NCBI GenBank assembly: GCA_025359845.1
Contig: JANYDT010000023.1
Span: forward strand, 1 to 50,953
Direction: 5' to 3'
Length of the DNA stretch: 50,953 bases
Source of the DNA: Acidimicrobiia bacterium
Lineage (GTDB): Bacteria; Actinomycetota; Acidimicrobiia; Acidimicrobiales; JANYDT01
Of this stretch, positions 21,353-31,006 are shown one piece after another. The translations under genes and the position numbers were made by a program. Numbering within the stretch: the stretch's first letter is position 1; each line of letters begins with the position of its first letter. Below the pieces are notes generated by a model that was not told the origin of the DNA, ran no database searches, and worked only from the letters and a program-made list of their open reading frames with translations.

Positions 21353-22863
21353 CGGCCGGGCTCGGTGCGGAGCCACTCGCCGATCCGCTCCCCCACGGCA
21401 ATCGAGCAGAGGTTGGTGTTGGCCCGCGGGACCGTCGGAAATATCGAAGCATCGGCCACGACCAATCCGTCGACGGCCAGACAGCGTCCTCGGCTGTCGA
21501 CGACTTCACCCATCCGGAGAGTCCCACACGGGTGATACCCCGACGCGGCGCTACGGCGCACGCGCTCGACCCGTTCGCTGATCGTCATCTGCGACCAGCG
21601 CTGCGGATCAGGATGACGAACGGTGCGGATCAGGTCTCGCAGCGGCGGGGCCGAGGTGAACGCGAAGGCGTCGTCGATGATCCGGACCAGCCGGCGAGCG
21701 TCGCGCTCGTCCGCGCAGAATCGCGACGTGATCTGCGGGCGAGCGTCAACATCGGCTGACGTGTGGATGAGTTCACCCTCGGAGTAACACTGCTCGAGCA
21801 CCGCAGCCAGCGCGAACATCAGTGGATCCTGATTGGTCCGCATGAAGAACGACAGCAACTCCACTTGGGCGTCCATCCGTTGATCGCTACCCTCGGTCGT
21901 GTGGCGCAAGATGGTCTGGATGATCGGTCCGTCGAAGTCGACCAGCGCCTCGTCGGTCGGCTCGCACAACACGGCAAACGCTGGATGGTCGCTAAGGTGG
22001 GCCCCAACCCCCTCCATGGTTGCGACCGCGTCCAGGCCGAGGCGATCCAGCTCGGCGCGACGGCCGATCCCGGAACGCAACAGGACGCCGGGGGACAGGA
22101 TCGCGCCGCAACTCACGACGACAACTCCGGCTTCAATGGTTTCGACTTCACCGGTGGCGCTCAACACCTCGACGCCTCGGGCCCGGCGCCCATCGAACAT
22201 GATGCGTCGCACCGAGGTGTCGCCCCGTATGACCAGGTTCGAACGCGACCGAGCCGGGGCGAGGTACCCCATGGCCGTCGACACCCGTAGTTGTCCCAAC
22301 TTGTTCATAGGCTGCGGCCCCGCGCCCCAATCACTCGGATGATTCGCATCCGGGCACGTCGGCCACCCGAGGTGGGCCGCCGCGTCGAGAAACGCTGCGT
22401 GGGTGGCGGTCAGCTCGGGGCGGGGGTAGCGCCGAATCAGGATGGGGCCGGCATCACCATGATGGGGCTGATCGCCGAAGTCGAGATCGCGCTCCAGGCG
22501 TCGGTAGACGGTCTCCATGGCCGCCCACGACCACTCGGGATACCCCCATCCGTCGTGATCTTCGGGCACCGGTCGCAACGCGATGGCGGTATTTACTGCG
22601 CTCGACCCGCCGGTGACTCGACCGCGCGGCAAGGTCTGCGGCCGGCCGCTGCTGTTGGGCTGATAGTCGAGGCCCCAATCGTGATCGACGACGCTGTTGT
22701 GGTGACCGTTGCGGAGATCCTCCGGCACGGCGGAGCCGAGCGCGTAGTCGGGCCCGGCCTCGATCAGCAGCACCGACAGGGCAGGGTTCTCGCTGGCTCG
22801 CGCGGCAACGACCGATCCGGCCGAACCGGCACCCACCACGACAATGTCAAAGCGCTCTCGCAT
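21334..22863 (-). CDS. GMC family oxidoreductase
   Basis: FDIVVVGAGSAGSVVAARASENPALSVLLIEAGPD; GRVTGGSSAVN; C-terminal VVADASIFPTVPRANTNLCSIAVGERIGEWL. Confidence 0.92.
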   Translation of the reverse strand: MRERFDIVVVGAGSAGSVVAARASENPALSVLLIEAGPDYALGSAVPEDLRNGHHNSVVDHDWGLDYQPNSSGRPQTLPRGRVTGGSSAVNTAIALRPVPEDHDGWGYPEWSWAAMETVYRRLERDLDFGDQPHHGDAGPILIRRYPRPELTATHAAFLDAAAHLGWPTCPDANHPSDWGAGPQPMNKLGQLRVSTAMGYLAPARSRSNLVIRGDTSVRRIMFDGRRARGVEVLSATGEVETIEAGVVVVSCGAILSPGVLLRSGIGRRAELDRLGLDAVATMEGVGAHLSDHPAFAVLCEPTDEALVDFDGPIIQTILRHTTEGSDQRMDAQVELLSFFMRTNQDPLMFALAAVLEQCYSEGELIHTSADVDARPQITSRFCADERDARRLVRIIDDAFAFTSAPPLRDLIRTVRHPDPQRWSQMTISERVERVRRSAASGYHPCGTLRMGEVVDSRGRCLAVDGLVVADASIFPTVPRANTNLCSIAVGERIGEWLRTEPGRYGLTS

Positions 22864-22880
22864 CCATCTACCATGCCGCG

Positions 22881-24338
22881 ATGGGCATCAATCTCGCCAT
22901 ACGCAACGCCGTGATCTTCGACGGAACTGGCGCGCCGTCCTTCACCGGCGACATCGCCGTCGAAGGCGATCGCATAGTCGGCGTCGGGGCCATCGGTGCA
23001 GTCCCGTCGTCGGCCCTTGAGATCGACGCCGGTGGCCAGGCGCTGAGTCCCGGCTTCGTGGACGTGCACACTCATGATGACACCGCTCTGCTGGTCCATC
23101 CCGGCCTCGAGTTCAAGCTCGCGCAAGGGTGTACCTCACTGGTGATCGGCAACTGCGGATTCTCGGCCTTTCCGACGGGAGCGGCGCTGATGCTCGGCGG
23201 CCGAGGCGACTGGGGCGATCTTGACGGCTTCGTGGCCCACGTGGCCGATAACCCCGTAGCGTGCAACTGGGTGACGCTCGTCGGGCACAACACCGTGCGG
23301 GCGGTGGTGCGGGGCGAGCAGAAGGGCGCACCAACCGACGCCGAGTTGACGACGATGCGAGCCCAGGTGCGGGTGGCCATGGAGCAGGGCGCGTGCGGCC
23401 TGTCGACCGGGCTCATCTACACGCCCGGTCGCTATTCGCAGACCGCCGAGATCATCGAGTTGGCCCGCGAGGTCACGCCGTTCGGCGGCATTTACGCCAC
23501 CCACATGCGCAACGAAGGCGACCGGCTGCTCGAGTCGGTCGACGAAGCGCTCACCATCGCCGGGGCGGCAGGCATCGCGCTCCAGATCAGTCACCACAAG
23601 GCGGCGGGACGGGTCAACTGGGGCAAGGTAGGCGAGTCACTGGCCAAGGTCGACGCCGCGATCGCGGCAGGCCAGGAGGTCACCCTCGACGTGTATCCCT
23701 ATGTGGCCGGGAGCGGCCCGATGATCCAGTATTTCGACCTGGACCGCGTCGACCTCGATCTGGCTTCGAACATCCGCATTGCCTCGTGCCCGGCTTTTCG
23801 TGCATACGAGGGCAAAATGCTCGTCGACATAGCCGCCGCAGCAGGGCTCGATCTCGCTGACGCCGTGCGTCACGTGCTGACGGCTCCGGGCGGTGAGCAG
23901 ACGATATGCATCCAGTTCATCATTGACGAAGCCGACATCGAAACGAACTTGCGGCACCCCCAAATGATGGTCGGCTCCGACGGCATTCCCGACTTGAAAG
24001 GCGTACCCCACCCACGACTCTTCGGGACGTTCCCACGGATATTGGCCCGGTACGTTCGCGAACGTAACGTGCTTGACCTGTCGGAGGCCATACGGCGCAT
24101 GACCAGCCTTGCTTGTGACCGGTTCGGACTCAACGGGCGGGGTCGGATTGCGGTTGGGGGGTACGCCGATCTCGTGCTCTTTGATCCTGACCAGGTGCAT
24201 GACGTCGCCACTTTCGACGACCCCAAGCAAGAGCCGAAAGGGATCTCGCTCGTCACCGTCAACGGACAGATCGCGCTCGAAAATGGCCGTCACACCGGGG
24301 TGGGCGCCGGCCGATTTGTGCCTTACCGGGCCGAGTGA
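22881..24338 (+). CDS. N-acyl-D-amino-acid deacylase (amidohydrolase)
   Basis: ALSPGFVDVHTHDDTALLVHPGLEFKLAQGCTSLVIGNCGFSAFP; YATHMRNEGDRLLESVDEAL. Confidence 0.9.
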   Translation: MGINLAIRNAVIFDGTGAPSFTGDIAVEGDRIVGVGAIGAVPSSALEIDAGGQALSPGFVDVHTHDDTALLVHPGLEFKLAQGCTSLVIGNCGFSAFPTGAALMLGGRGDWGDLDGFVAHVADNPVACNWVTLVGHNTVRAVVRGEQKGAPTDAELTTMRAQVRVAMEQGACGLSTGLIYTPGRYSQTAEIIELAREVTPFGGIYATHMRNEGDRLLESVDEALTIAGAAGIALQISHHKAAGRVNWGKVGESLAKVDAAIAAGQEVTLDVYPYVAGSGPMIQYFDLDRVDLDLASNIRIASCPAFRAYEGKMLVDIAAAAGLDLADAVRHVLTAPGGEQTICIQFIIDEADIETNLRHPQMMVGSDGIPDLKGVPHPRLFGTFPRILARYVRERNVLDLSEAIRRMTSLACDRFGLNGRGRIAVGGYADLVLFDPDQVHDVATFDDPKQEPKGISLVTVNGQIALENGRHTGVGAGRFVPYRAE

Positions 24339-24398
24339 GGGGGCCATGTCCGGTGCGAACGTTTCGGCGTGTTTGTGTTGGAGGCTGAACGGGACCGA

Positions 24399-25775
24399 CT
24401 ATTGCGACGATGCCGCCCGCAACGCGGCGAACGCAAGGCGCACGTGGTTACTCACGTCGTGGGCGGAAGGGACTTTCGCTGCATCGGTCATGACCCCGAG
24501 GTCGAGCGAGTCGCCGTAACGGCGCAGGGTGATGTTCAACAGCATGGCGGTACCGAGGATGGGCGCGGGATGGTTGGAGATCTGGCGGAACCCGGCCAGC
24601 CACTGCGTGTCGGCCGGTCCGGGAACATTCGAAAGCACGACGTTGGCGCCTAGTCGTTGATCGCCGCGCTCGCCCCGATTGGCCGATCGCTCACGGCGAT
24701 CCCTTGACTTGAATGGCCCGTCAGGCACTCGCATGAGTGGCTCCTGGAGTTCGCTTCGCCGCCGTTCGATCGCCGCCGATGCCTTAACCACCGCCAATCG
24801 CTCCCGCGGGTCGCCCAGATGGGTGCCGAGGGCGGGGCGTATGCCGATGATGTAGTTACCGAGATCGCCGTGTTCGGGCTGGCGGTAACTGCGCGAGCCG
24901 AGTGCAATCATGGGCTCGTCGGGTGGGTCGATGCCACGGCCCAAGAGATAGCTCCGCAACGCACCGCCGGCGACCGTGAGGAACACGTCGTTGACAGTGC
25001 CGCCCAGCGCTCTTCCGATATCGCGAACTTCGCTCAACGAAAGGGTCAGCGTGTCGTAAGAACGATCGAGCGAAGTGGGTCCGGCGAGCGCGTCGATGCG
25101 GGGCGCTCGCAGGGCGGCGTGGTCGGGGTCGTCGTTGAACTCGGCCAGAGCGGCCTTGGCCGCGGCCCGCCCTTCGAGTGCCGGCCTCGCCGCCTCGACC
25201 TCTCGGGCGAATCGCCTGTCGGACTGCGCGATCCAGCTCGCATCGTCGGGCACGGCCTCGTCGACCTTGAACAATGGTGGGCGATCAGTCGATACGGGGG
25301 TTGGATCGGAGAGGGCGGTAACGATCGACTGAAACCCGACGCCGTCGCAGAGTGTGTGATGAACTTGGAGAAGCATCGCCGATCCCCCGTCGGCCAAGGA
25401 CTCCACGAGCAGGACGCGAAAAGGGCCTCCGTTGAGATCGAGTTCTCGCTTCGCTTCCGAGGCGACCAGCTCGTGCAATTCGTCGGTGGTCATCGGGTGC
25501 GATTGCGGCGCGACCCGCACCAGTCGGTCGATGTCGAGTGCCGCGAGACCGAACCAGGCGTCGGTATCGTAATGCCCGGGGGAGGGCACCAATCGTTGCG
25601 CCAGTGCGGTGGCGAGCAAGCGTTGCGAGAGATGGGCATGGGCCCGCTCGACGAAGGAACCCGGCGTAGTGGGGGCTTCAGGGGCGCCGTATCGAAGCAA
25701 GGCCCCGATCTGCATGGGCGTGCGCGCCGAGTGGGCCAGCAGCAAGAACTCGTCTTCCGGTCGCAAATGCAACAT
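24399..25775 (-). CDS. Wax ester synthase/diacylglycerol acyltransferase (WS/DGAT)
   Basis: MLHLRPEDEFLLLAHSARTPMQIGALL; LLQVHHTLCDGVGF (HHxxxDG); NVVLSNVPGPADTQWLAG. Confidence 0.9.
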   Translation of the reverse strand: MLHLRPEDEFLLLAHSARTPMQIGALLRYGAPEAPTTPGSFVERAHAHLSQRLLATALAQRLVPSPGHYDTDAWFGLAALDIDRLVRVAPQSHPMTTDELHELVASEAKRELDLNGGPFRVLLVESLADGGSAMLLQVHHTLCDGVGFQSIVTALSDPTPVSTDRPPLFKVDEAVPDDASWIAQSDRRFAREVEAARPALEGRAAAKAALAEFNDDPDHAALRAPRIDALAGPTSLDRSYDTLTLSLSEVRDIGRALGGTVNDVFLTVAGGALRSYLLGRGIDPPDEPMIALGSRSYRQPEHGDLGNYIIGIRPALGTHLGDPRERLAVVKASAAIERRRSELQEPLMRVPDGPFKSRDRRERSANRGERGDQRLGANVVLSNVPGPADTQWLAGFRQISNHPAPILGTAMLLNITLRRYGDSLDLGVMTDAAKVPSAHDVSNHVRLAFAALRAASSQ

Positions 25776-25880
25776 CGCAACGACGCTAGTGCCGTGACCG
25801 GTGAGGGTTGCGGCGCGCCGGTCAACTAGGTTCACTCGCCAACAGGGGCCCTGGTCCGAGACGACGTGAAGGAGCAACAA

Positions 25881-26470
25881 ATGGGGGGATCGCTGAACCG
25901 CAACGAGCTGATGTCGGTGGCGACCACTCAAACGGGACTCGACGATTTCGGCGACATTCCGTTCCACGAACCGCTCGACGTGCTGATTGATACGTATTGC
26001 GCACCGGTGTATTCGGCATGCTGTGGACGTCGAAATACGCCATCCCCCATTTGAAGGCGGCCGGCGGTGGGACGATCATCAACATCTCGGCGGCTTCGAG
26101 CATTCGGGCCATCGACGGCCGTCCCGCGTATCAAGCCTCAAAAGGAGCGGTCAACGCGCTGACCCGTCAAATGGCGGTCGACTACGGCCTCGATGGCATC
26201 AGGTCAAATGCCATCATCGTCGGCTTCACACCTACGGGCGGCGAGATCATGACGAAGAGGGTGCAGAACGAGGCCTTCATCACCGCGGTGCGCAAGGCCA
26301 TCCCGTCACCACGCCTCGGCCACCCCCGCGACATAGCCAACGGTGTGGTCTTCCTCGCGTCCGACGAAGCCGAGTACATCAACGGCGTGCTTTTGCCTAT
26401 AGACGGGGGCCTCACGTGCAAGTTAGGCATACCCGACACTTCCGCCCTGAGTGCCATTGCCGAGGGCTGA
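25881..26470 (+). pseudogene. Chimeric remnant: sulfotransferase-like N-terminus joined out of frame to SDR C-terminal two-thirds
   Basis: 25881-~25990: MGGSLNRNELMSVATTQTGLDDFGDIPFHEPLDVLIDT; from ~25991, other frame: (V)LRTGVFGMLWTSKYAIPHLKAAGGGTIINISAASSIRAIDGRPAYQASKGAVNALTRQ...; SDR lacks TGxxxGIG nucleotide-binding N-terminus. Confidence 0.75.
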
Positions 26471-27031
26471 CACGACCGCCCAACATTCGGTAATCGTGCG
26501 CGATGGTACGATGAACGCGATATTGCGCATGGTGTAGCGCATGGCGGTTTCTGCGTATTCGGGAGGATCGCTGGCCACGCAATCGTCAGGCACTATCACG
26601 GTGTACCCGCGGTTCATGGCTTCGATAGCGGTGCCGATGACGGCGATATTGAGTGAGACACCGGTGATGATCACGGTTGTGACGCCCGTGTTGCGCAGGT
26701 ACGCGTCGAGCCCCGTGGCGTAGTAGCCGGTGAGACCTTGTTCGCGACGAAAGACCACATCTTCGGGCTGCGGCGCGATCTCGGCCATGACTGGCCCGTG
26801 CCCACCCGAACCGTCGGTGTCGCCGACCATTCGCATCGCCACCATCGTGTTGCGGGCGAACCCGAAACCGTCCGGACGGCGCTCGTCGGTGCAGTAGTAG
26901 ATGCGCACCCCGACCCGACGAGCCGCCGTGAACAGTTTCGCCAAGTTGGGGATCAGTCCGACGGTTGCCGCCGCCCGAGCCAGGCCAGGAAGGATTGAGT
27001 GGGCGCCCAAGAGGTTCTCTTGGCACTCCAT
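26423..27031 (-). CDS. Isochorismatase-family cysteine hydrolase (true start uncertain)
   Basis: GVTTVIITGVSLNIAVIGTAIEAMNRGYTVIVPDDCVAS; family-typical LDPAHTAIVN lies upstream of the first in-frame ATG. Confidence 0.8.
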   Translation of the reverse strand: MECQENLLGAHSILPGLARAAATVGLIPNLAKLFTAARRVGVRIYYCTDERRPDGFGFARNTMVAMRMVGDTDGSGGHGPVMAEIAPQPEDVVFRREQGLTGYYATGLDAYLRNTGVTTVIITGVSLNIAVIGTAIEAMNRGYTVIVPDDCVASDPPEYAETAMRYTMRNIAFIVPSRTITECWAVVSALGNGTQGGSVGYA

Positions 27032-27060
27032 GTTGACGATCGCGGTGTGGGCCGGGTCGA

Positions 27061-27075
27061 GGTGAGGTGAGGTGA
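27061..27075. repeat. Pentanucleotide repeat (GGTGA)3
   Basis: GGTGAGGTGAGGTGA between candidate ATG (27080, - strand) and isochorismatase-family coding region. Confidence 0.85.
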
Positions 27076-27102
27076 GACATCAAGAGGCACTGTTTGCAGC
27101 TC

Positions 27103-29400
27103 TCAGAAGGCCACGGCGATACCGGAACTCAGAAGCTCTTCGATCTGTTGGGCCCCGATCCCCAGTTCGCGAAGGATCTCGACAGTGTGTTCGCCGAGGA
27201 CGGGCGGAGCGAGCGGTAACCGCACCTCGAGGTCGCCGAGACACCAGAGCGCGCCGGGTTGCTCGAGGGCTCCCCACGTTCGATGGTGGTACCGAGCAAC
27301 CAGCCCCGAAGCCTGATTGGCAAGGTCGTCGAAGAACGCCTCCTTTTGTTCCAATCGGACGTAACCGCACGGCACGCCCGCCGCGGTCAGTCGAGCAATC
27401 ACGTCGTCTCTGCCGCGGCCCCTCAAGGCGGGTTCCAAATGGGAGAGGTCCGTCAGATCAAGCGCTTCGGCGAGAGCACTAAGCTGAGCGGGCTGATCGG
27501 CCGCGATGGCGATCCATCCGTCGCTCGTCCCTACTATGCGGCGCCCTTCCGATACCCCTGTCTGGTCGTGATTCAATCGCGCGTAGGGAGCGAGGGTCCC
27601 ATCGTCGCGGACGTAGGTTTCGCTGTTGGTGAGCACCCCGGCGCCGAGCAGGGACGCTCTGACATCCTGGGCCTGGCCGGTCCGGAGTTGGTGATACCTC
27701 GCGAGAAGGGTCGCCAGGGCCGACGACAAGGCACACAGATGATCCATGAACCCGAAGCGATGCCACATCGGCGAGTTACCCTCGCCGGCCCCCAATGTTT
27801 CCCATCCACACTGGGCCTGGAACAGCTGGTCATATCCGGGCCAGTCGGCGCGCTCACCGAGCGGTCCGTAACTGCTGACGTGACAGAAAATGGCGTTGGG
27901 GTTCAAGGCGCGTACATTCTCGCCGTCGAGTCCGAGTTTACGGGCCGCGGGAAGGCGCAGATTGTGATGCACGACGTCGGCCCAGCGAATCAGCGCGTCG
28001 CGCACCGGCGCCGCGGCCGAGGCCTTGAGGTTGAGGGCGATGTCGCGCTTGCCCCTCTGACAGCCGGCGAAGGGCCAGTCGGCGAAGCGCATCGGATCAC
28101 CGGTCGCGGCTTCGAGCTTGATCACGGTGGCGCCGAGGTCGGCCAGCACTTGTGCGCCATAGGGACCGGCGAGAAAATTGCCGGCGTCGAGCACGCGTAG
28201 CCCCTCCAGCGGTGTCGCGGTCGGCTTGATCGCCGCTGCCGGCGGCCGCGTGACAGCCGCGTCAACCGGGGTTGACCACTCTGCGAGCACCTCGGCTGTG
28301 TGGTCGCCGAGACCAGGTGCCGGTCGTCGCACCCGCAACGGAGGGTCGATCAAAAAGGGAAAGCCGGCCACGGTGATTCGGCCGACTTCGGGGTCGTCGA
28401 GATCGATCACGTAGTCGTTCGCCCGGGCTTGTTGGTCGAGAAGTACATCGCCGTAGTCGCCCGCCAACTGCGCGGGCACATCGTGCTCCCACAGTTCCTT
28501 CAGCCATTGCGCACTCGACAGTTCGCGCATCGCCAGCCGATTGGCCCCCAGGTTCTCGTAGCCGTTCATGCTCAACGGCACCGCCGCGTTCGCCGCATCG
28601 CGGGAGGCCGGATCCATCGCCGCCAGTAGTTCTTGCATCAGAGGCGTGCGGTCGGGCCCGGGCGGCATGGTGTGGACCCACAGCCCGTCACTGCATTCGA
28701 AGAGTGTCCATTGTGAGCCGCGAGTTACCTTCGGCATGCCGACGGCGAGACCCTCTGACGGATGTTCGGCCCGCGACCAGTGCATGCCCATCGGTACGAG
28801 CGCGCCTTGGACGAGGCTCGTGTGGGCAGGACCGCCCCGACCGTGCTGGTGGCGGTGGAGCAACCGGGCCGTGATGGCGATGGCGGCGAGGTATGCCGCG
28901 GCCCAACTGGCAAACGTGGCGCGTATGTAGATTGGGCCTTCGCGGTTGAGGGGCATCTGTTCGTCGCAGATGCCGAGCGCCGCCAAGGTGAGCAGATCGT
29001 CAACTGGGTGGTTGGCTCGGGCGTGATTGATGGGCCAGCCAAGCACCGACGACACGATGAGGCGCGGGTAGAGCCTCGCGAGCGTGGCGTCGTCGAGTCC
29101 GAGCGCGGCCGAGCGTTCGGGTACGAGGTCGTGCACGAAAACGTCGGCATGGGCGAGCAGTCGGTGCACGACAGCCAGTCCGGCGTCGGTATCGACATCG
29201 GCCACGACGCTGCGTTTGCTCCGGTTCCAGGTGCGGAAGCCCGGCAGCGCGCGATCGGGACTCCCCGACGGCGGCTCGACCTTCACCACATCGGCGCCGG
29301 CCTCAGCGAGAAGCATTGTCGCCACGGGACCGGAAATGGCGTTGGCCAAGTCGACGATGCGGATGCCCTCGAGGATGGCGCCGCGCCCGGCCTCAGTCAT
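27103..29400 (-). CDS. Two-domain CaiB/BaiF family CoA-transferase
   Basis: Two family III repeats: LEGIRIVDLANAISGPVATMLLAEAGADVVKVEPPSGSPDR and LEGLRVLDAGNFLAGPYGAQVLADLGATVIKLEAATGDPMR. Confidence 0.9.
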   Translation of the reverse strand: MTEAGRGAILEGIRIVDLANAISGPVATMLLAEAGADVVKVEPPSGSPDRALPGFRTWNRSKRSVVADVDTDAGLAVVHRLLAHADVFVHDLVPERSAALGLDDATLARLYPRLIVSSVLGWPINHARANHPVDDLLTLAALGICDEQMPLNREGPIYIRATFASWAAAYLAAIAITARLLHRHQHGRGGPAHTSLVQGALVPMGMHWSRAEHPSEGLAVGMPKVTRGSQWTLFECSDGLWVHTMPPGPDRTPLMQELLAAMDPASRDAANAAVPLSMNGYENLGANRLAMRELSSAQWLKELWEHDVPAQLAGDYGDVLLDQQARANDYVIDLDDPEVGRITVAGFPFLIDPPLRVRRPAPGLGDHTAEVLAEWSTPVDAAVTRPPAAAIKPTATPLEGLRVLDAGNFLAGPYGAQVLADLGATVIKLEAATGDPMRFADWPFAGCQRGKRDIALNLKASAAAPVRDALIRWADVVHHNLRLPAARKLGLDGENVRALNPNAIFCHVSSYGPLGERADWPGYDQLFQAQCGWETLGAGEGNSPMWHRFGFMDHLCALSSALATLLARYHQLRTGQAQDVRASLLGAGVLTNSETYVRDDGTLAPYARLNHDQTGVSEGRRIVGTSDGWIAIAADQPAQLSALAEALDLTDLSHLEPALRGRGRDDVIARLTAAGVPCGYVRLEQKEAFFDDLANQASGLVARYHHRTWGALEQPGALWCLGDLEVRLPLAPPVLGEHTVEILRELGIGAQQIEELLSSGIAVAF

Positions 29401-29507
29401 CGTGGGTGCGAGCGGTCGCAAGAGTTCATAGCGTTACCCTATTTGGTCGACGCGCAACGTCGAGTCCGACCCGCTCCGATCGGTCGCCGCCCCGTGACAG
29501 TGGGGAT

Positions 29508-30815
29508 TCAGCCGGCCAAGGCCACGGGCAGGTGGCTCATGGCGCCGACGTGCAAGTCGGTCATCCACTCGGGTGGCCCGGTCACCTGGAGCCGGGCCAG
29601 CAGCCCGGCCCGGGCCAGTTCGGTGAATAGGGCTCGCAGTTCCCACCGCGCGAGGCTGGCTCCGAGACAGAAATGGGGACCGTGGCCGAACGCCAGGTGG
29701 TGGTTGGGTTCTCGGGTGATGTCGAAGCGATAAGGGTCGGCAAACACCGAGTCATCGCGATTAGCGGATGGGTACCAGAGTCCCACGGTGTCGCCGGCGG
29801 CGATGGCCTGGCCGTGGACCACGACGTCGCGTGTCGCCGTCCGGGCGAACTGGATGACAGGCGACGTCCAGCGCAGAATCTCCTCGACTGCGGACTCGAT
29901 CCACCGGCCGGGCTCAGCTTGTAGCCGAGCACACTCGGCCGGTGCTTCCAACAGCGCCACTATCCCTCGGGTGGTGGCGTTGCGCGTTGTCTCGTTGCCG
30001 GCGCTCACGAGCAGGACTATGTAGCCGTGAAGCTGTTGTTGGGTCAACGGTATTCCGTTGACCTCCGCCTGCACCAGAATGCTCGTCAGATCGTCGCCCG
30101 GCGCGGCCCGCTTTCTGGCCAGGAGGTCTTCGAGATAGGCGAAGAACTCGATACGGAGGCGCTTGCGCATGTCGCGCCGGGTCTCACCGGGCTGAGCCCA
30201 AGCCATGGAATCGGTGTCGAACAATGAGTCGGTCCAGCGGTGAATATCCGTCCAGTCGTCCACCGGGATTCCCATCATTTCGCAGATGGTTCTTAAGGGC
30301 AGTTTCACGGCGAAGTCCTCGACGAGGTCGACGGGTTCGCCCTCGGCCAAAGCGGCGCTGAACTCCTGCACCAACTGTTCGGACTGCTTGGCCAAGGCAC
30401 TGGCCATCCGCCGACAGCGGGCCGGAGTGAAGTGCCGTGCCACGAGTTTACGGAACTCGACGTGGCGCGGGTCGTCCATGAACACCATGTCTTGGGGCTC
30501 GTTCAGGTCCCATTCCAAGCGGGCGTCGCGGTTGGCCTTGACCTCCCACATGCGGGTGTCGTGCTTGGTCGAGGCGAGCCGCAATCGAGGCCCACCGTTG
30601 ATGAACGTGGTGCCGTCGCGGCCGATGGCGTGCACGTCGTCGTAACTGGTGACGGCCCAGAACGGCTCGACGCCAGGCCGATCATACCAATGGACTGGCG
30701 ATTCGCGCCGCAATAGATCCCACTCCGCCCACGGATATCCACCCGCGAGATACTTCTCGATCGAGTGGATGTCGATCGAGGCCAGGTCGGTCGGGATCAA
30801 CTGTTCGTCGTGCAT
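29508..30815 (-). CDS. Cytochrome P450
   Basis: LLVSAGNETTRNATTRG I-helix; LAFGHGPHFCLGASLARWELRALF heme loop. Confidence 0.95.
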   Translation of the reverse strand: MHDEQLIPTDLASIDIHSIEKYLAGGYPWAEWDLLRRESPVHWYDRPGVEPFWAVTSYDDVHAIGRDGTTFINGGPRLRLASTKHDTRMWEVKANRDARLEWDLNEPQDMVFMDDPRHVEFRKLVARHFTPARCRRMASALAKQSEQLVQEFSAALAEGEPVDLVEDFAVKLPLRTICEMMGIPVDDWTDIHRWTDSLFDTDSMAWAQPGETRRDMRKRLRIEFFAYLEDLLARKRAAPGDDLTSILVQAEVNGIPLTQQQLHGYIVLLVSAGNETTRNATTRGIVALLEAPAECARLQAEPGRWIESAVEEILRWTSPVIQFARTATRDVVVHGQAIAAGDTVGLWYPSANRDDSVFADPYRFDITREPNHHLAFGHGPHFCLGASLARWELRALFTELARAGLLARLQVTGPPEWMTDLHVGAMSHLPVALAG

Positions 30816-31006
30816 CGCTCCTCCAGAAATCTCAACCACCCAGATACTAGCTGGCCATAGTGGCGACCGGTCGACTTGCCCGTCCGGGTAACGGTGCGGT
30901 AGCTGCGTCGACCTTCTCGTGTCGGTCCATTCGCCGGACGTGCATCCGGCACGCGATAACTTATCCGTCAGCAGAATCGGAACGGCGATAGGAGCAGAGG
31001 TTGACC

